Assembly (NCBI GenBank): GCA_963589785.1
Contig: CAVAMJ010000003.1
Location: 168,003 to 232,002 of the forward strand
Length of the DNA: 64,000 nucleotides
Reading direction: 5' to 3'
Source: SIG603 sp963589785
GTDB lineage: Bacteria; Bacillota; Clostridia; Oscillospirales; Acutalibacteraceae
Shown piece after piece: positions 51,508 through 60,964 of this stretch. A program made the position numbers and the translations under genes. The stretch's first letter is position 1. The number at the start of each line of letters is the position of its first letter. The notes beneath the pieces are model-generated. The model was not told where the DNA came from. It saw only the letters and a list, made by a program, of their open reading frames with translations, and did not search any database.

Positions 51508-53028
51508 ATGGCAAAAAAATTTGCTAAACTGACTGTCGAGAAGGATTTTAAAATATCCGAGATTGACAAAAGAATTTACGGTTCGTTCATCGAGCATTTG
51601 GGAAGAGCGGTCTACGGCGGCATATGGCAGCCGAATCACTCATCGGCTGATGAAGAGGGATTCAGAAAGGATGTTATCGAGCTTGTAAAGGAGCTTGATA
51701 TTCCTATTGTACGTTACCCGGGCGGAAATTTTGTTTCGAATTTTTACTGGGAGGACAGTGTCGGTCCAAAGGAGGAGAGACCGAAGCGCCTTGAGCTTGC
51801 ATGGAGAAGCACCGAGCCGAATTTAGTAGGAATAAATGAGTTTGCTTCTTGGTGCAAGAAGGTCGGCACAGAGCCTATGCAGGCACTCAACCTCGGTACA
51901 AGAGGAATTGAAGCGGCTTGCAATTTGCTTGAATACTGCAATATGCCCGCCGGCACAAAGTATGCCGATTTGCGTGTGAAGCACGGCTACAAGGAGCCGC
52001 ATAATATAAAAGTATGGAATCTCGGCAACGAGATGGACGGCCCGTGGCAGACGGGACACAAAACAGCTGATGAATACGGTCACTTAGCTGATGAGACAGC
52101 AAAGGCAATGAAGATAATCGATCCCAGCATCGAACTGGTTCTTTGCGGAAGCTCCTCGAGCAGTATGCCAACCTTCCCGCAGTGGGAAGATACAGCTCTT
52201 TCATGGGCTTATGACAGCGTAGACTATATCTCACTTCACCAGTATTACGGCAACCGTTTCAACGATACGGAGAACTTCTTTGCTCAGAGCGACGATATGG
52301 ATTACTTCATCAATACCGTCAAGGCTACTTGCGACTACGTCAAGGCAAAGAAACGATCCAAGAAAACCATGAATCTTTCCTTTGACGAATGGAATGTTTG
52401 GTTCCATGCAAACGAGGCTGATGACGACACAATGAAAAACCGTCCGTGGCAGATTGCGCCTCATCTTTTGGAGGATCATTACGATTTCGAGGATGCTGTT
52501 TTGGTAGGTCTCATGCTCATCACGCTCATGAAGCACTCCGACAGAGTGAAGATAGCTTGTATGGCTCAGCTCGTTAATGTTATCGCTCCGATTATGACGG
52601 AGGAGGAAGGTCCGGCATGGCGCCAGACAATTTACTATCCGCTTCTTCACGCATCGAAGTACGGCAGAGGAATTGCACTGCAGCCTGTATTCACCTCGTC
52701 TAAGCATGACACTAAGGATTTCTCTGATGTCACCGATATAGTTTCCATACCTGTTTGGAACTACGAAAAGGACGAGCTTACCGTTTTTGCGGTCAACAGA
52801 AGTGTCACCGATGATATTGTCATGGATATAGATCTTAGAAGCTTTGACGGCTACAAGGCGGTCGAGCATATTGTTCTAGAAAATGACGATATGAAGGCAG
52901 TGAACACGGCTGATACCGAGGCAGTCACACCAAAGACAGTGAACGAAAGAACTGTCCTTGACGGAAACGACTACAAGTCCATGCTGACAAAATCAAGCTG
53001 GAATGTTATCCGTTTCAAGAAGCAGTAA
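51508..53028 (+). CDS. Alpha-N-arabinofuranosidase, GH51
   Basis: A 506-residue GH51 retaining enzyme that releases L-arabinose from arabinoxylan or arabinan side chains. RIYGSFIEHLGRAVYGGIW at the N-terminus, the acid/base Glu in NLGNEMDGPWQ (about residue 175), and the nucleophile Glu in SFDEWNVWFH (about residue 294) are visible. There is no signal peptide, so it is intracellular and acts on imported oligosaccharides. Start trimmed to the ATG at 51508 (GGGAGGA upstream). Monocistronic. Confidence 0.95.
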   Translation: MAKKFAKLTVEKDFKISEIDKRIYGSFIEHLGRAVYGGIWQPNHSSADEEGFRKDVIELVKELDIPIVRYPGGNFVSNFYWEDSVGPKEERPKRLELAWRSTEPNLVGINEFASWCKKVGTEPMQALNLGTRGIEAACNLLEYCNMPAGTKYADLRVKHGYKEPHNIKVWNLGNEMDGPWQTGHKTADEYGHLADETAKAMKIIDPSIELVLCGSSSSSMPTFPQWEDTALSWAYDSVDYISLHQYYGNRFNDTENFFAQSDDMDYFINTVKATCDYVKAKKRSKKTMNLSFDEWNVWFHANEADDDTMKNRPWQIAPHLLEDHYDFEDAVLVGLMLITLMKHSDRVKIACMAQLVNVIAPIMTEEEGPAWRQTIYYPLLHASKYGRGIALQPVFTSSKHDTKDFSDVTDIVSIPVWNYEKDELTVFAVNRSVTDDIVMDIDLRSFDGYKAVEHIVLENDDMKAVNTADTEAVTPKTVNERTVLDGNDYKSMLTKSSWNVIRFKKQ

Positions 53029-53035
53029 TTAAATA

Positions 53036-53071
53036 AAAAGAACGCTCCGATTAAAACTCGGAGCGTTTTGC
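53036..53071. terminator. Bidirectional terminator between GH51 and the Cof-type HAD gene
   Basis: A perfect 10-bp stem (53041-53050 with 53058-53067), with T's on its right for the plus strand and A's on its left for the minus strand; it sits between convergent genes. Confidence 0.85.
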
Positions 53072-53889
53072 TATCTAAGCATAATGTTAACAGCTTCTGC
53101 ACAGCCATCGTGGTCATTGTCGGAAACGATTATATCTGCGGCGGCTTTTACTTTTTCGTTTGCATTGCCCATGGCTACCGCAAGTCCAACCTTTGAGAGA
53201 ACATCAAGGTCGTTGTCGGAGTCTCCTACGGCGATTGCCTTGTCCATTGTGAAGCCGAGGTAATCGCAAAGTGCCGATAATCCCGTACCCTTGGTTACAC
53301 CGCTGGGGGAACATTCGATGGAGGTTATCTCTGAATCAACGATTTCAAGACCAAGCTTTTCAAGCTGCTGTCTCGATTTGTCTCGTTCCGCTTGTGAGGT
53401 GTGGTAGAGATTTATTTTGTAGATATCCTCGTTGTTTTCACGGATGAAAGCAATCGGATCATCGACGATAGTTGCGATTTTATCGTACATAGGCTTATAG
53501 ATACCCATGTGAAAGTGTTCCATGTTTTCTTCGTGCTTTCTTGAAACGATAGACCTTTCGGCTGTGAGAATATGAAGCATGACATCTCTTTTCGTCAGTA
53601 TGCTGAAAATTTCTTCGCAAAGGCTTGGCTCGATTATCTTAGAATAAATGCTTTTTCTTTCCTTAATATCATAGACAAGTCCGCCGCTTGTGGAAACGGC
53701 ATAGCGAAGACGCGGGATGAGCGGAAAAATATCTCGAAGCTCTGCTATGCATCTTCCTGTTGAGAGTACAGCTTCTTTGCCGCTGTCAAAGACACGGTCG
53801 ATTGCGGAAAGGGTGACGGGAGAAATGGTTTTCTTAGAATTAAGAAGAGTCCCGTCCATGTCGAAGGCAATTAATTTATAGTCTGACAT
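53071..53889 (-). CDS. Cof-type HAD-IIB hydrolase
   Basis: A 272-residue Cof/HAD-IIB phosphatase. The motif FDMDGTLLNS (about residues 8-17), STGR, and VGDSDNDLDVL are visible. The class has broad sugar-phosphate phosphatase activity, so no substrate is given. The start was moved to the ATG at 53887-53889, which has GGAGAAATTT upstream; the longer frame would run into the tRNA. Downstream of the tRNA-Gln gene on the same strand. Confidence 0.9.
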   Translation of the reverse strand: MSDYKLIAFDMDGTLLNSKKTISPVTLSAIDRVFDSGKEAVLSTGRCIAELRDIFPLIPRLRYAVSTSGGLVYDIKERKSIYSKIIEPSLCEEIFSILTKRDVMLHILTAERSIVSRKHEENMEHFHMGIYKPMYDKIATIVDDPIAFIRENNEDIYKINLYHTSQAERDKSRQQLEKLGLEIVDSEITSIECSPSGVTKGTGLSALCDYLGFTMDKAIAVGDSDNDLDVLSKVGLAVAMGNANEKVKAAADIIVSDNDHDGCAEAVNIMLR

Positions 53890-53939
53890 AAATTTCTCCA
53901 AAAATAAAAAAATGTCGGAACAGAAGAACTGTTCCGACC

Positions 53940-54015
53940 TGGCTGGGCTGGTGCGATTTGAACGCGCGAATGTGGGAGTCAAAGTCCCATGCCTTAACCG
54001 CTTGGCGACAGCCCA
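53940..54015 (-). tRNA. tRNA-Gln (TTG)
   Basis: A cloverleaf with 7-bp acceptor, anticodon loop CTTTGAC giving anticodon TTG, TTCAAAT T-loop, discriminator G and encoded CCA (53940-53942 on the minus strand). Last of four tRNAs. Confidence 0.95.
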
Positions 54016-54064
54016 TTATACTAGAACACGGAGCTTGATTAAAAGCTCCGTGCTGTTTTTAATG

Positions 54065-54142
54065 TGGGGTGGAATATCGGATTCGAACCGATGGTCTCTA
54101 GTGCCACAAACTAGCGCTTTAACCAACTAAGCTAATCCCACC
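54065..54142 (-). tRNA. tRNA-His (GTG)
   Basis: Anticodon loop TTGTGGC gives GTG. The acceptor carries the extra G-1 (54142) facing C73, the tRNA-His identity mark; CCA is encoded. Confidence 0.96.
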
Positions 54143-54147
54143 ATATT

Positions 54148-54224
54148 TGGCGCGCCAAAAGGGACTCGAACCCCTGGCCTACTGCTTAGAAGGCAGTTGC
54201 TCTATCCAGCTGAGCTATTGGCGC
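54148..54224 (-). tRNA. tRNA-Arg (TCT)
   Basis: Anticodon loop CTTCTAA gives TCT (AGA codons). 7-bp GCGCCAA acceptor, discriminator G, encoded CCA. Confidence 0.96.
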
Positions 54225-54251
54225 ACATCTCAAAGAAATAGCCCGAAGGCT

Positions 54252-54325
54252 TGGAGCGGGTGATGGGAATCGAACCCACGCAGCCAGCTTGGAAGGCTGG
54301 AACTCTACCGTTGAGCTACACCCGC
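54252..54325 (-). tRNA. tRNA-Gly (TCC)
   Basis: Anticodon loop CTTCCAA gives TCC (GGA codons). GCGGGTG acceptor, discriminator T, encoded CCA. First of the four tRNAs. Confidence 0.96.
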
Positions 54326-54348
54326 GTGTCTCTCCTTGCGACTGTTGA

Positions 54349-54378
54349 ATTATAGCATAGCTTATACGAAATAGTCAA
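54349..54378 (-). promoter_or_regulatory. Promoter of the tRNA operon
   Basis: On the minus strand TTGACT (54373-54378) and perfect TATAAT (54349-54354), 18 bases apart, about 25 bases before tRNA-Gly. Confidence 0.85.
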
Positions 54379-54593
54379 GAGAAATTTTCAAAAAAATCAA
54401 AAAAATTTTTAAAGAACTTTATTTGTGGTAAAAAAAGGGGCAAAAATCGGCTTTATCAGCAGATTTTTCTATCAAATCAGAAAAATAAAGCCTTAAAAAA
54501 TAAATTTTGCACGAAATCTTTTTCGTTTGCGTAAAAAACCGCTTATTGAGGTTTAAGTTTTTTATAGGTTCTTACAAGATTTTTCTTCGCTAT
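54379..54593. other. AT-rich spacer between tRNA and phosphofructokinase promoters
   Basis: No gene. It holds an imperfect inverted repeat with arms GGCTTTAT (54449-54456) and ATAAAGCC (54485-54492) and long A/T tracts. No known RNA motif was seen. Confidence 0.5.
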
Positions 54594-54621
54594 TTGCAAG
54601 AGGTACAAAATTGTGTATAAT
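54594..54621 (+). promoter_or_regulatory. Predicted promoter of the phosphofructokinase gene
   Basis: TTGCAA (54594-54599) and perfect TATAAT (54616-54621), 16 bases apart; the transcript would have a leader of about 158 bases. Confidence 0.65.
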
Positions 54622-54657
54622 CATATTACGATACTTTTTCCTTAATGAGGAAGTTTT

Positions 54658-54727
54658 ACGCATTTCTGCACAGAAAATTGCGTTCTAACTTTTTATAGAT
54701 AAAAAAGCGCTTGCTTCTTTTATCTAT
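54658..54727 (+). promoter_or_regulatory. Structured leader of the phosphofructokinase gene
   Basis: Two hairpins: 54658-54683 (stem with a 2-base bulge) and 54695-54727 (10 perfect pairs, then AAGC/GCTT). The second is followed by GTTTTATCTG and could act as an attenuator. No known riboswitch family was recognised. Confidence 0.5.
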
Positions 54728-54785
54728 GTTTTATCTGTCTAAGACAGAGTATTTGTATGAATTATTTTATCGCTGGAGAAGTAAT

Positions 54786-56027
54786 ATGACAAAAAAGAAT
54801 TGTATGATAGCTCAGTCAGGCGGCCCTACATCGGCAATTAACGCAAGCATTGCGGGAATTATCTCCGCCGTAAACGAAAGCGGTCAGTACGACAAAATCT
54901 ACGGAGCAATCCACGGTGTCTCAGGTCTTAAGGCTGAGAAGTTTATCGAGCTTTCTGAGACCTTCAAGGACAAGGCTATGCTCGAGTCCCTCAAGATTTC
55001 GCCTGCTATGTACTTAGGATCTTGCAGAGTGAGACTTCCTGACTACGAAAACGACCCCGAGTCCTATGAGCAGATGTTCTCTGTTTTTGAGAAAATGAAT
55101 ATCGGTGCATTTTTCTATGTCGGTGGCAACGATTCTATGGATACAGCCGATAAGCTTTCGGCTTATGCCAAGAGAATAGGCTCAGATGTCAGAATTATCG
55201 GTGTTCCGAAGACTATTGATAACGACCTCTTTAACATTGACCACACACCGGGCTTCGGTAGTGCTGCAAAGTACATTGCAACTACAATGCGTGAGATTGC
55301 ATATGATACCGCTATCTATGATTTAAGACAGTGCACGATAGTCGAGGTTATGGGCAGAGACACAGGTTGGCTCACAGCCGCTACCGCACTTGCAAGAAAC
55401 GAGTTTGACGATGCACCACAGCTTATCTATCTCCCTGAGAGCACATTTACTGCAGAGAAATTCCTTGAGGATGTTGAGAACAGACTCAAGATAAGAAAGA
55501 ATGTAGTTGTAGCGATTGCAGAGGGTGTCAAGCGTCCGGACGGAAAGTATGTCAATGCTTCAGAGGGAATTGTCGATGCATTCGGTCACGGTCAGCTTGC
55601 CGGCATAAGCAAGGGACTTGAGAATTTTGTCAAAGAGGAAATCGGCATTAAATCAAGAAGCATAGAGGTCAATATTCCTCAGCGCTGTGCAGGCCACATT
55701 GCTTCCAAGACAGATATTGACGAGAGCTTTGAGCTTGGTAAGTTTGCGGCATCTCTTGCAGAGCAGGGCATGAGCGGCGTAATGGCATCACTCACAAGAA
55801 TTTCCGATAAGCCGTACAAGACAGAGCTTGTGGCTCGAGATGTTTCGGAGATTGCCAACAAGGTAAAGAAGGTTCCGAGAGAATGGATAAACGAGAGAGG
55901 AAACGACATAACTCCTGAGTTTATGGACTACTTAAGACCGCTTATTCAGGGCGAAGTCAACGTTCCTTTCGAGAACGGTCTTCCAGTTTACGCAAATATC
56001 GAGCACCTTATGGGCAGACTCGGCTAA
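54786..56027 (+). CDS. pfp: 6-phosphofructokinase, pyrophosphate-dependent type
   Basis: A 413-residue group II-like phosphofructokinase making fructose-1,6-bisphosphate. The N-terminal SGGPTSAINASIAG, then GGNDSMDTADK (about 109-119), PKTIDNDL (about 142-149) and MGRDTGWL are visible. In ATP-dependent PFKs the glycine-rich loop is followed by Gly (GGDGS); here it is GGNDS, and this with the PKTIDND spacing marks the PPi-type clade. The ATG at 54786 follows GGAGAAGT. It is the only glycolytic gene here. ATP use is less likely but not excluded by sequence. Confidence 0.9.
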   Translation: MTKKNCMIAQSGGPTSAINASIAGIISAVNESGQYDKIYGAIHGVSGLKAEKFIELSETFKDKAMLESLKISPAMYLGSCRVRLPDYENDPESYEQMFSVFEKMNIGAFFYVGGNDSMDTADKLSAYAKRIGSDVRIIGVPKTIDNDLFNIDHTPGFGSAAKYIATTMREIAYDTAIYDLRQCTIVEVMGRDTGWLTAATALARNEFDDAPQLIYLPESTFTAEKFLEDVENRLKIRKNVVVAIAEGVKRPDGKYVNASEGIVDAFGHGQLAGISKGLENFVKEEIGIKSRSIEVNIPQRCAGHIASKTDIDESFELGKFAASLAEQGMSGVMASLTRISDKPYKTELVARDVSEIANKVKKVPREWINERGNDITPEFMDYLRPLIQGEVNVPFENGLPVYANIEHLMGRLG

Positions 56028-56046
56028 TTAAATATAAAAATTAATC

Positions 56047-56079
56047 AATCCGACATTTCTTTTGAGATGTCGGATTTTT
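56047..56079 (+). terminator. Terminator of the phosphofructokinase gene
   Basis: A perfect 10-bp stem (56047-56056 with 56067-56076) followed by TTT. Confidence 0.9.
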
Positions 56080-56189
56080 GCTGTACCAAAAAGGGAAGAG
56101 CGAGGCAGTGGGCGCAAATATACTGTTGAAAAAGCGTTCTTTTTGATGATATACTGAAAATATCAGAAGAAACGGAAAGGAAGATTGCT

Positions 56190-57446
56190 ATGAAGCTTAT
56201 TCATGTCGCCGATTTGCATTTCGGCAAGGGGATGCACGGATTTTCACTTATCGAGGATCAAAGATATTGGATAAATAAGTTTATCGAGCTTGTCGATGAG
56301 GAGAAACCTGACGCTGTTTTGGTTGCCGGAGACATTTACGACAGAAGTTCTCCGTCAGATGAGTCGGTGACTCTTGCCGATGAGTTTTTCACACTTCTTG
56401 CAAAAAGAAATATAAATGTTTTCGCTGTTTCGGGAAATCACGATTCCGGCTATAAGCTGTCTTTTTTAAACAGCCTGACGGAAAAAAGCGGACTTTATAT
56501 AAACGGTAAAATCACAAGAGAGCTTAAGCACATATGCCTTGAGGACGAATTTGGCAAGGTGACATTCTGGCTTCTTCCGTACTGTTTTCCGGCAGAATTT
56601 GACGGCATAGAGGGCTTTGAGGAGAGACCGAGAACCTATGATGAGGCTGTTAGAAAATATCTCGATATGCAGAATATCGATTTTTCTGAGAGAAATGTCT
56701 TGGTGGCTCATCAGACGGTAAGCGACGGTGAGAGCGATATGTCTGTCGGAAATGTCGGCAGTATTGCGGCAGATGCATTCTACGATTTTGATTATGTTGC
56801 ACTCGGTCACGTGCACGCAGGTCTCACAGTCGGAAAAAGCTATGTGAGATATGCAGGATCTCCGCTTTGCTTCAAATTTGATGAACTTAAATTTCCGCAT
56901 AAGGGTGCGGTAATCATAGACCTTTTTGAAAAAGGAAATATAAAAATCAGGCTAAAGGAAATTGAGCCGCTTCATCCGCTTGCCGAACTAAAGGGATCTT
57001 TATCAGAAATTCTCTCGGCAAGATCAAGCGGTGTAGCAGAGCTTTTCGATGCAAAAGGAAATCCCGTTAAAAAGGATATTCACGGCAAATATATCCATGT
57101 TATTTTGACTGACGAGAGAATTCAGCCCGATGCTTATGACGAACTTACGCTAATGGCAGAGGCTCATGATTCTAAGCTAATGACTTTCACGCATGAGCCG
57201 ATTAGAGAAAGCCGTGAAAATGAGAGCGCCGAAATCCTCGAGAAATCAGAGGGAAAGTCAGTTTCGGAGCTTTTCAAAAGCTTTTTGGAGTTCAGAAACA
57301 AGGCTTCCGCAAGCGAGGAGGACGAAGAAATCATTGATTTTGTGGCTGAACTCATAGCGAATAAGAATAAAGAGGAGCTTAAGGAAAGTGCCCAGAGTGA
57401 TGCCGATAAGCTTGTGGAAATGCTGCTTGGGGAGGGTGAAGTATGA
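56190..57446 (+). CDS. sbcD: Exonuclease SbcCD subunit D
   Basis: A 418-residue Mre11-type nuclease subunit cutting DNA hairpins and double-strand ends. Metal-binding motifs VADLHFGKG, GDIYDRSSP, VSGNHDS and LGHVHAG are all present. The C-terminal region is long, with an acidic coiled stretch near 370-410. It overlaps sbcC by four bases (ATGA). SbcCD cuts long palindromes, which is relevant because hairpin-rich repeats lie just downstream. Confidence 0.95.
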   Translation: MKLIHVADLHFGKGMHGFSLIEDQRYWINKFIELVDEEKPDAVLVAGDIYDRSSPSDESVTLADEFFTLLAKRNINVFAVSGNHDSGYKLSFLNSLTEKSGLYINGKITRELKHICLEDEFGKVTFWLLPYCFPAEFDGIEGFEERPRTYDEAVRKYLDMQNIDFSERNVLVAHQTVSDGESDMSVGNVGSIAADAFYDFDYVALGHVHAGLTVGKSYVRYAGSPLCFKFDELKFPHKGAVIIDLFEKGNIKIRLKEIEPLHPLAELKGSLSEILSARSSGVAELFDAKGNPVKKDIHGKYIHVILTDERIQPDAYDELTLMAEAHDSKLMTFTHEPIRESRENESAEILEKSEGKSVSELFKSFLEFRNKASASEEDEEIIDFVAELIANKNKEELKESAQSDADKLVEMLLGEGEV

Positions 57447-60400
57447 AACCTGTTAAATTGAGAATACTGGCGTTCGGCCCGTATCAAAATGAGGTCATGA
57501 TAGATTTCAGAGATATTTCCGATAATCTCTTTTTGATAAGCGGAGACACGGGAGCAGGAAAGACCACGATTTTTGACGCTATGTGCTTTGCACTTTACGG
57601 CGTGACCACGGGAGAGAAGCAAGCTAAGCAGTCGAGAAATGTCAGTGCTGACAGCAGGGTGAAAACAGAGGTCGAATTTCTGTTTTCGCACAACGGCAAG
57701 GAATATACCGTCATGCGTTCCATGAAGCTTCAAAATCACAAGAACGGAACAAGCGAAGTAAAGCTTGATGCTTGCTCACTTATAGGAGATGACATTCTGC
57801 CTATAAGCAAGGGACAGGATATTACGAGTAAAATAGTCGAGCTTATCGGCTATGATGCAAACCAGTTCAAACAGGTAATCTTGCTCCAGCAGGGAGATTT
57901 TAAGAAATTTCTCGATGCCGACAGTGCAGAAAAACAGCAAATTTTGGGTAAGCTTTTCGGTACAGATGCATATATTGCGTTTGAAAGCAGATTAAAGGAA
58001 GCTAAAGGTAAGCTTGAAAAGGTTATTAAAGAGGATGTCGGATCGGTTAATGTTCTTCTAAGTTCAAATAATTTTAAGTTTCCGGAGGATATGAGTGAGG
58101 CAGAAAGGCTGATTTTCCGACTTTCGCCTGATTGCTCGAATGCCGATGAACTTGAGTCTGCACTCGAAACACTTGTCAAAAACGATAAAGAAAATCTATC
58201 TGAAGCTAATGTAGAGTACCATAAGTTCGAAAGTAAACATAATAAGCTTGGTGCACTTCTGGCAAGGGCAAGGCTTGAAAACGGCGGACTTGATACCTTG
58301 AAGCGAGAGAGGGAAAAGCAAAAGGAACTCGAATCAAAGAAAGATGAGTTTGAAAGCCGTGAAAATTCTTTAAAAATAGCTGAAAAAGCCTATCACATGG
58401 TTTATCCGGCATATAACAACGTGAAAAAGGCAGAGTTAGACTCCGAACGACTGAAGTCGAAAAAGTCACAGCTTGAAAAACAGCTTGTTTCTATTAGTTC
58501 GTCAATCATTAGCGCCGAAGAGAAAAAGCGTCAAAATCCGAATTTTCAGACTAAGATAAATAATAATTCGATAGAGCTTTCAGAGCTTCTAAAGGCACAG
58601 GACAAATTTGATGAAATTGAGCGTGACGAAGCTTCAATCAATAAAAAGCGTGACGAAAAAAGAAATTTCGAGTCGAAAAAAGAGAAATACGAAAAGCAAA
58701 TTTCCGACAAGAAAATGAAAATCGACGAAGCCGCAGAGGAACTAAAGCTTTATGACGGTATTGACGAAAAGCTTAAATCCGCACAGGAAAAATACGATGC
58801 ACAGCTTGATAAATACAAAAAGCTTAGAAAAATCGGCGTAGACGATTTGAAGGCTATTTCAGATAAAAATGATGAACTGAATAAAGCTTATATCGAGCAT
58901 GACAAAAATCTTCAAACCAAGAAAATGCTTGCCGACGAATATCTCAAAATGTACGAGAGCTTCATCGCCGCTCAGGCAGGAATTCTCGGCAGTCAGATAA
59001 AATCGGAGATTGAACGTTTCGGCGAGAGTAATTGTAAGGTTTGCGGAAAAAGACTTTCGAGAAACGATATTCCGTCATTGGCAAGACCGCCAAAGGATAA
59101 TCCCACAAAGGAAGATGTCGATACGGCGGCAGAGAGGAGCAAGGAGGCAGACGAAAAAGCAGCTGCAAGTGCGACTGATTTAGAAAAGATAAGCACACAG
59201 CTGCAAGCAATGTTTAATTCACTCAAAAAGTCCGTCACCGATATGGTGGGCGAAGAGTGCCCTAATGAAAATATCGGAACCTTCATCAAGGAAAAGCTAA
59301 ACGAAATCCAGCTTGAGGGCAAGGTAATAAGACAAAATAAAGACATTCTTGAAGAAAAAAAGAAACGAAGAGACCTTGTAAGAGAAACCGAAAGAGAATT
59401 AAAAGAGTCTCTGCCAACCGACGAGGAAAAACAGAAAAAAGCCGCCGAATCTCTTGATATAATAAATTCACAAATCGGAAGTCTAAGCGCAAGACTTGAG
59501 CTTAATAAAAAGTCGGTCGCAAAATATGCCGATAAAGCGGCGGCTGTCATAAGAGCAGATGCCTTAAAAGAGGAGAATAAATCCCTCGAAAAGATTATCG
59601 AAGCGAACGACAAGAAATATAACGATTTAAACGAGGAAAAAAGCAATATTTCAGGCTCACTCCAAACAGTTGTCAACACTTTGTCGGATACTGAAAAAGA
59701 GTTCGAAGAGAGAACCGAGGTTTATAAAAACAACCTCGAAAAATACGGATTTTCTGATGAAAGTGTATTTTTGGCTTGCATTGATGAATTAAAAGCAAAA
59801 AGAGATGAAAGCCGCAAAGATATTGAGCGTGTAATTGAGTCGGAAAAAAGTGAAATTCAAGATTATCGTTATAATGTCCAAAGTTGTAACGCAAGTATAG
59901 AAAGTCTCTTAGATCAAACCAAAGGATACAAGAGAAGAGACGAAAACAGAATTCTTAAGAAAATCGAGGAAAACGAGAGTGATAAGGAAAAGTCTCTTGA
60001 AAAAAGAGATAAATTAAATTCTCTTTTCGATGCTCACGATAAAACCACAAAAGCGGTTAAGTCAAAGATTAAAAGAGCGGAGAAATACTTCAAGGCATAT
60101 AGCCGAGTGGCTAAACTCTCCGATATTGCAAACGGAACGCTAAGCGGCGAGCAAAAGCTAAGCTTTGATACATATGTCATCGGCGAGGACTTCAAGCTGA
60201 TTTTAGCCGAAGCAAATAAGCGCTTGAGTCTTCTTTCTGACGGACGATATGAGCTTTTGCATAAGGTGGAAGGCGGCAGTAAATCCGCAAAAACGGGACT
60301 TGATATTGATGTCTACGATAATTACGGTGGAAAAACAAGATCCTCAAAAACGCTTTCGGGCGGCGAGGGATTTCTTGTGTCGCTTTCACTCGCACTTGGA

Positions 60401-60643
60401 CTATCCGATGTTGTCAGAAGCAGAGCAAACGGAAATAAGATAGATGCCATGTTCATAGACGAGGGATTCGGCACACTTGATGACGATAGACTTGACGCAA
60501 CAATTTTCATTTTGAAAAAGCTGAGCGACGGAAATCAGATGGTGGGAATTATCTCGCATGTGGATAAACTTGAAAGCTCGATAAGCTCGAAAATTCTTGT
60601 TAAATCGAAGAACGGCGTAAGTTCAATAGATATTGTTAATTAA
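57443..60643 (+). CDS. sbcC: Exonuclease SbcCD subunit C
   Basis: A 1066-residue Rad50-like ATPase. Walker A GDTGAGKTTIF is at residues 34-44, followed by a Q-loop in QVILLQQGDFKKFL. Two long coiled-coil arms (about 185-510 and 560-880) surround a zinc hook CKVCGK (about 531-536). The ABC signature is LSGGEGFLVSLSLALG (about 970), with Walker B FIDEGFGTLDDD. Start overlaps sbcD, so they are co-translated. The next feature, repeat copy 2, begins 21 bases after the stop. Confidence 0.97.
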   Translation: MKPVKLRILAFGPYQNEVMIDFRDISDNLFLISGDTGAGKTTIFDAMCFALYGVTTGEKQAKQSRNVSADSRVKTEVEFLFSHNGKEYTVMRSMKLQNHKNGTSEVKLDACSLIGDDILPISKGQDITSKIVELIGYDANQFKQVILLQQGDFKKFLDADSAEKQQILGKLFGTDAYIAFESRLKEAKGKLEKVIKEDVGSVNVLLSSNNFKFPEDMSEAERLIFRLSPDCSNADELESALETLVKNDKENLSEANVEYHKFESKHNKLGALLARARLENGGLDTLKREREKQKELESKKDEFESRENSLKIAEKAYHMVYPAYNNVKKAELDSERLKSKKSQLEKQLVSISSSIISAEEKKRQNPNFQTKINNNSIELSELLKAQDKFDEIERDEASINKKRDEKRNFESKKEKYEKQISDKKMKIDEAAEELKLYDGIDEKLKSAQEKYDAQLDKYKKLRKIGVDDLKAISDKNDELNKAYIEHDKNLQTKKMLADEYLKMYESFIAAQAGILGSQIKSEIERFGESNCKVCGKRLSRNDIPSLARPPKDNPTKEDVDTAAERSKEADEKAAASATDLEKISTQLQAMFNSLKKSVTDMVGEECPNENIGTFIKEKLNEIQLEGKVIRQNKDILEEKKKRRDLVRETERELKESLPTDEEKQKKAAESLDIINSQIGSLSARLELNKKSVAKYADKAAAVIRADALKEENKSLEKIIEANDKKYNDLNEEKSNISGSLQTVVNTLSDTEKEFEERTEVYKNNLEKYGFSDESVFLACIDELKAKRDESRKDIERVIESEKSEIQDYRYNVQSCNASIESLLDQTKGYKRRDENRILKKIEENESDKEKSLEKRDKLNSLFDAHDKTTKAVKSKIKRAEKYFKAYSRVAKLSDIANGTLSGEQKLSFDTYVIGEDFKLILAEANKRLSLLSDGRYELLHKVEGGSKSAKTGLDIDVYDNYGGKTRSSKTLSGGEGFLVSLSLALGLSDVVRSRANGNKIDAMFIDEGFGTLDDDRLDATIFILKKLSDGNQMVGIISHVDKLESSISSKILVKSKNGVSSIDIVN

Positions 60644-60664
60644 GAAAAAACATAGAAGATAAAA

Positions 60665-60901
60665 ACACAAAAGTTTTTGCTTCGCTTTTTACAAAAAGCG
60701 AACGGGTGTGGGCAGAGCCCACGAATAATTAATAATGTATAATTAACAATTAATAATTATCGTATACTCATAAACAGAGCGAAGCGATAATAAAAAAGAC
60801 AGGCACGGAAAATACGTCAAGAATGCGAAAGCGTTCGCAGACGGGCATTTTCCGTGCCGAATTATTTATGCAAAGATAAATAAAGAAGCTAAAATAAACA
60901 G
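60665..60901 (+). repeat. Dispersed structured intergenic repeat, copy 2
   Basis: Begins 21 bases after the sbcC stop, in the same direction. Its parts: a 10-bp hairpin (60681-60690 with 60693-60702), GTGGGC/GCCCAC hairpin (60708-60713 with 60717-60722), an AT-rich stretch (AATAATTAATAATG), a GCGAAGC motif near 60779, and a closing domain with a 12-bp stem (60802-60813 with 60847-60858), an inner CGTC/GACG pair (60815-60818 with 60840-60843) and a GAAA-loop hairpin (60821-60836). It shares its first 58 bases with copy 1 exactly, and the AAAATACG...CGGGCATTTT module with copy 1 at 13573-13614. No frame. Confidence 0.87.
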
Positions 60902-60913
60902 TCAACAGATAAA

Positions 60914-60940
60914 ATAAAAAGGCGGTCAAAACGACCGCCC
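60914..60940 (-). terminator. Terminator of the isomerase-like gene
   Basis: A perfect 7-bp GC stem (60921-60927 with 60933-60939), preceded by A's, giving T's on the minus strand. Confidence 0.88.
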
Positions 60941-60964
60941 TAAATTGTTTTTAAAGAAGATTTA

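Noticed and set aside
53890..53982. An upstream extension of the Cof-type HAD gene
   Set aside because: The extension runs into the tRNA-Gln gene, and the internal ATG at 53887-53889 has a perfect ribosome site.
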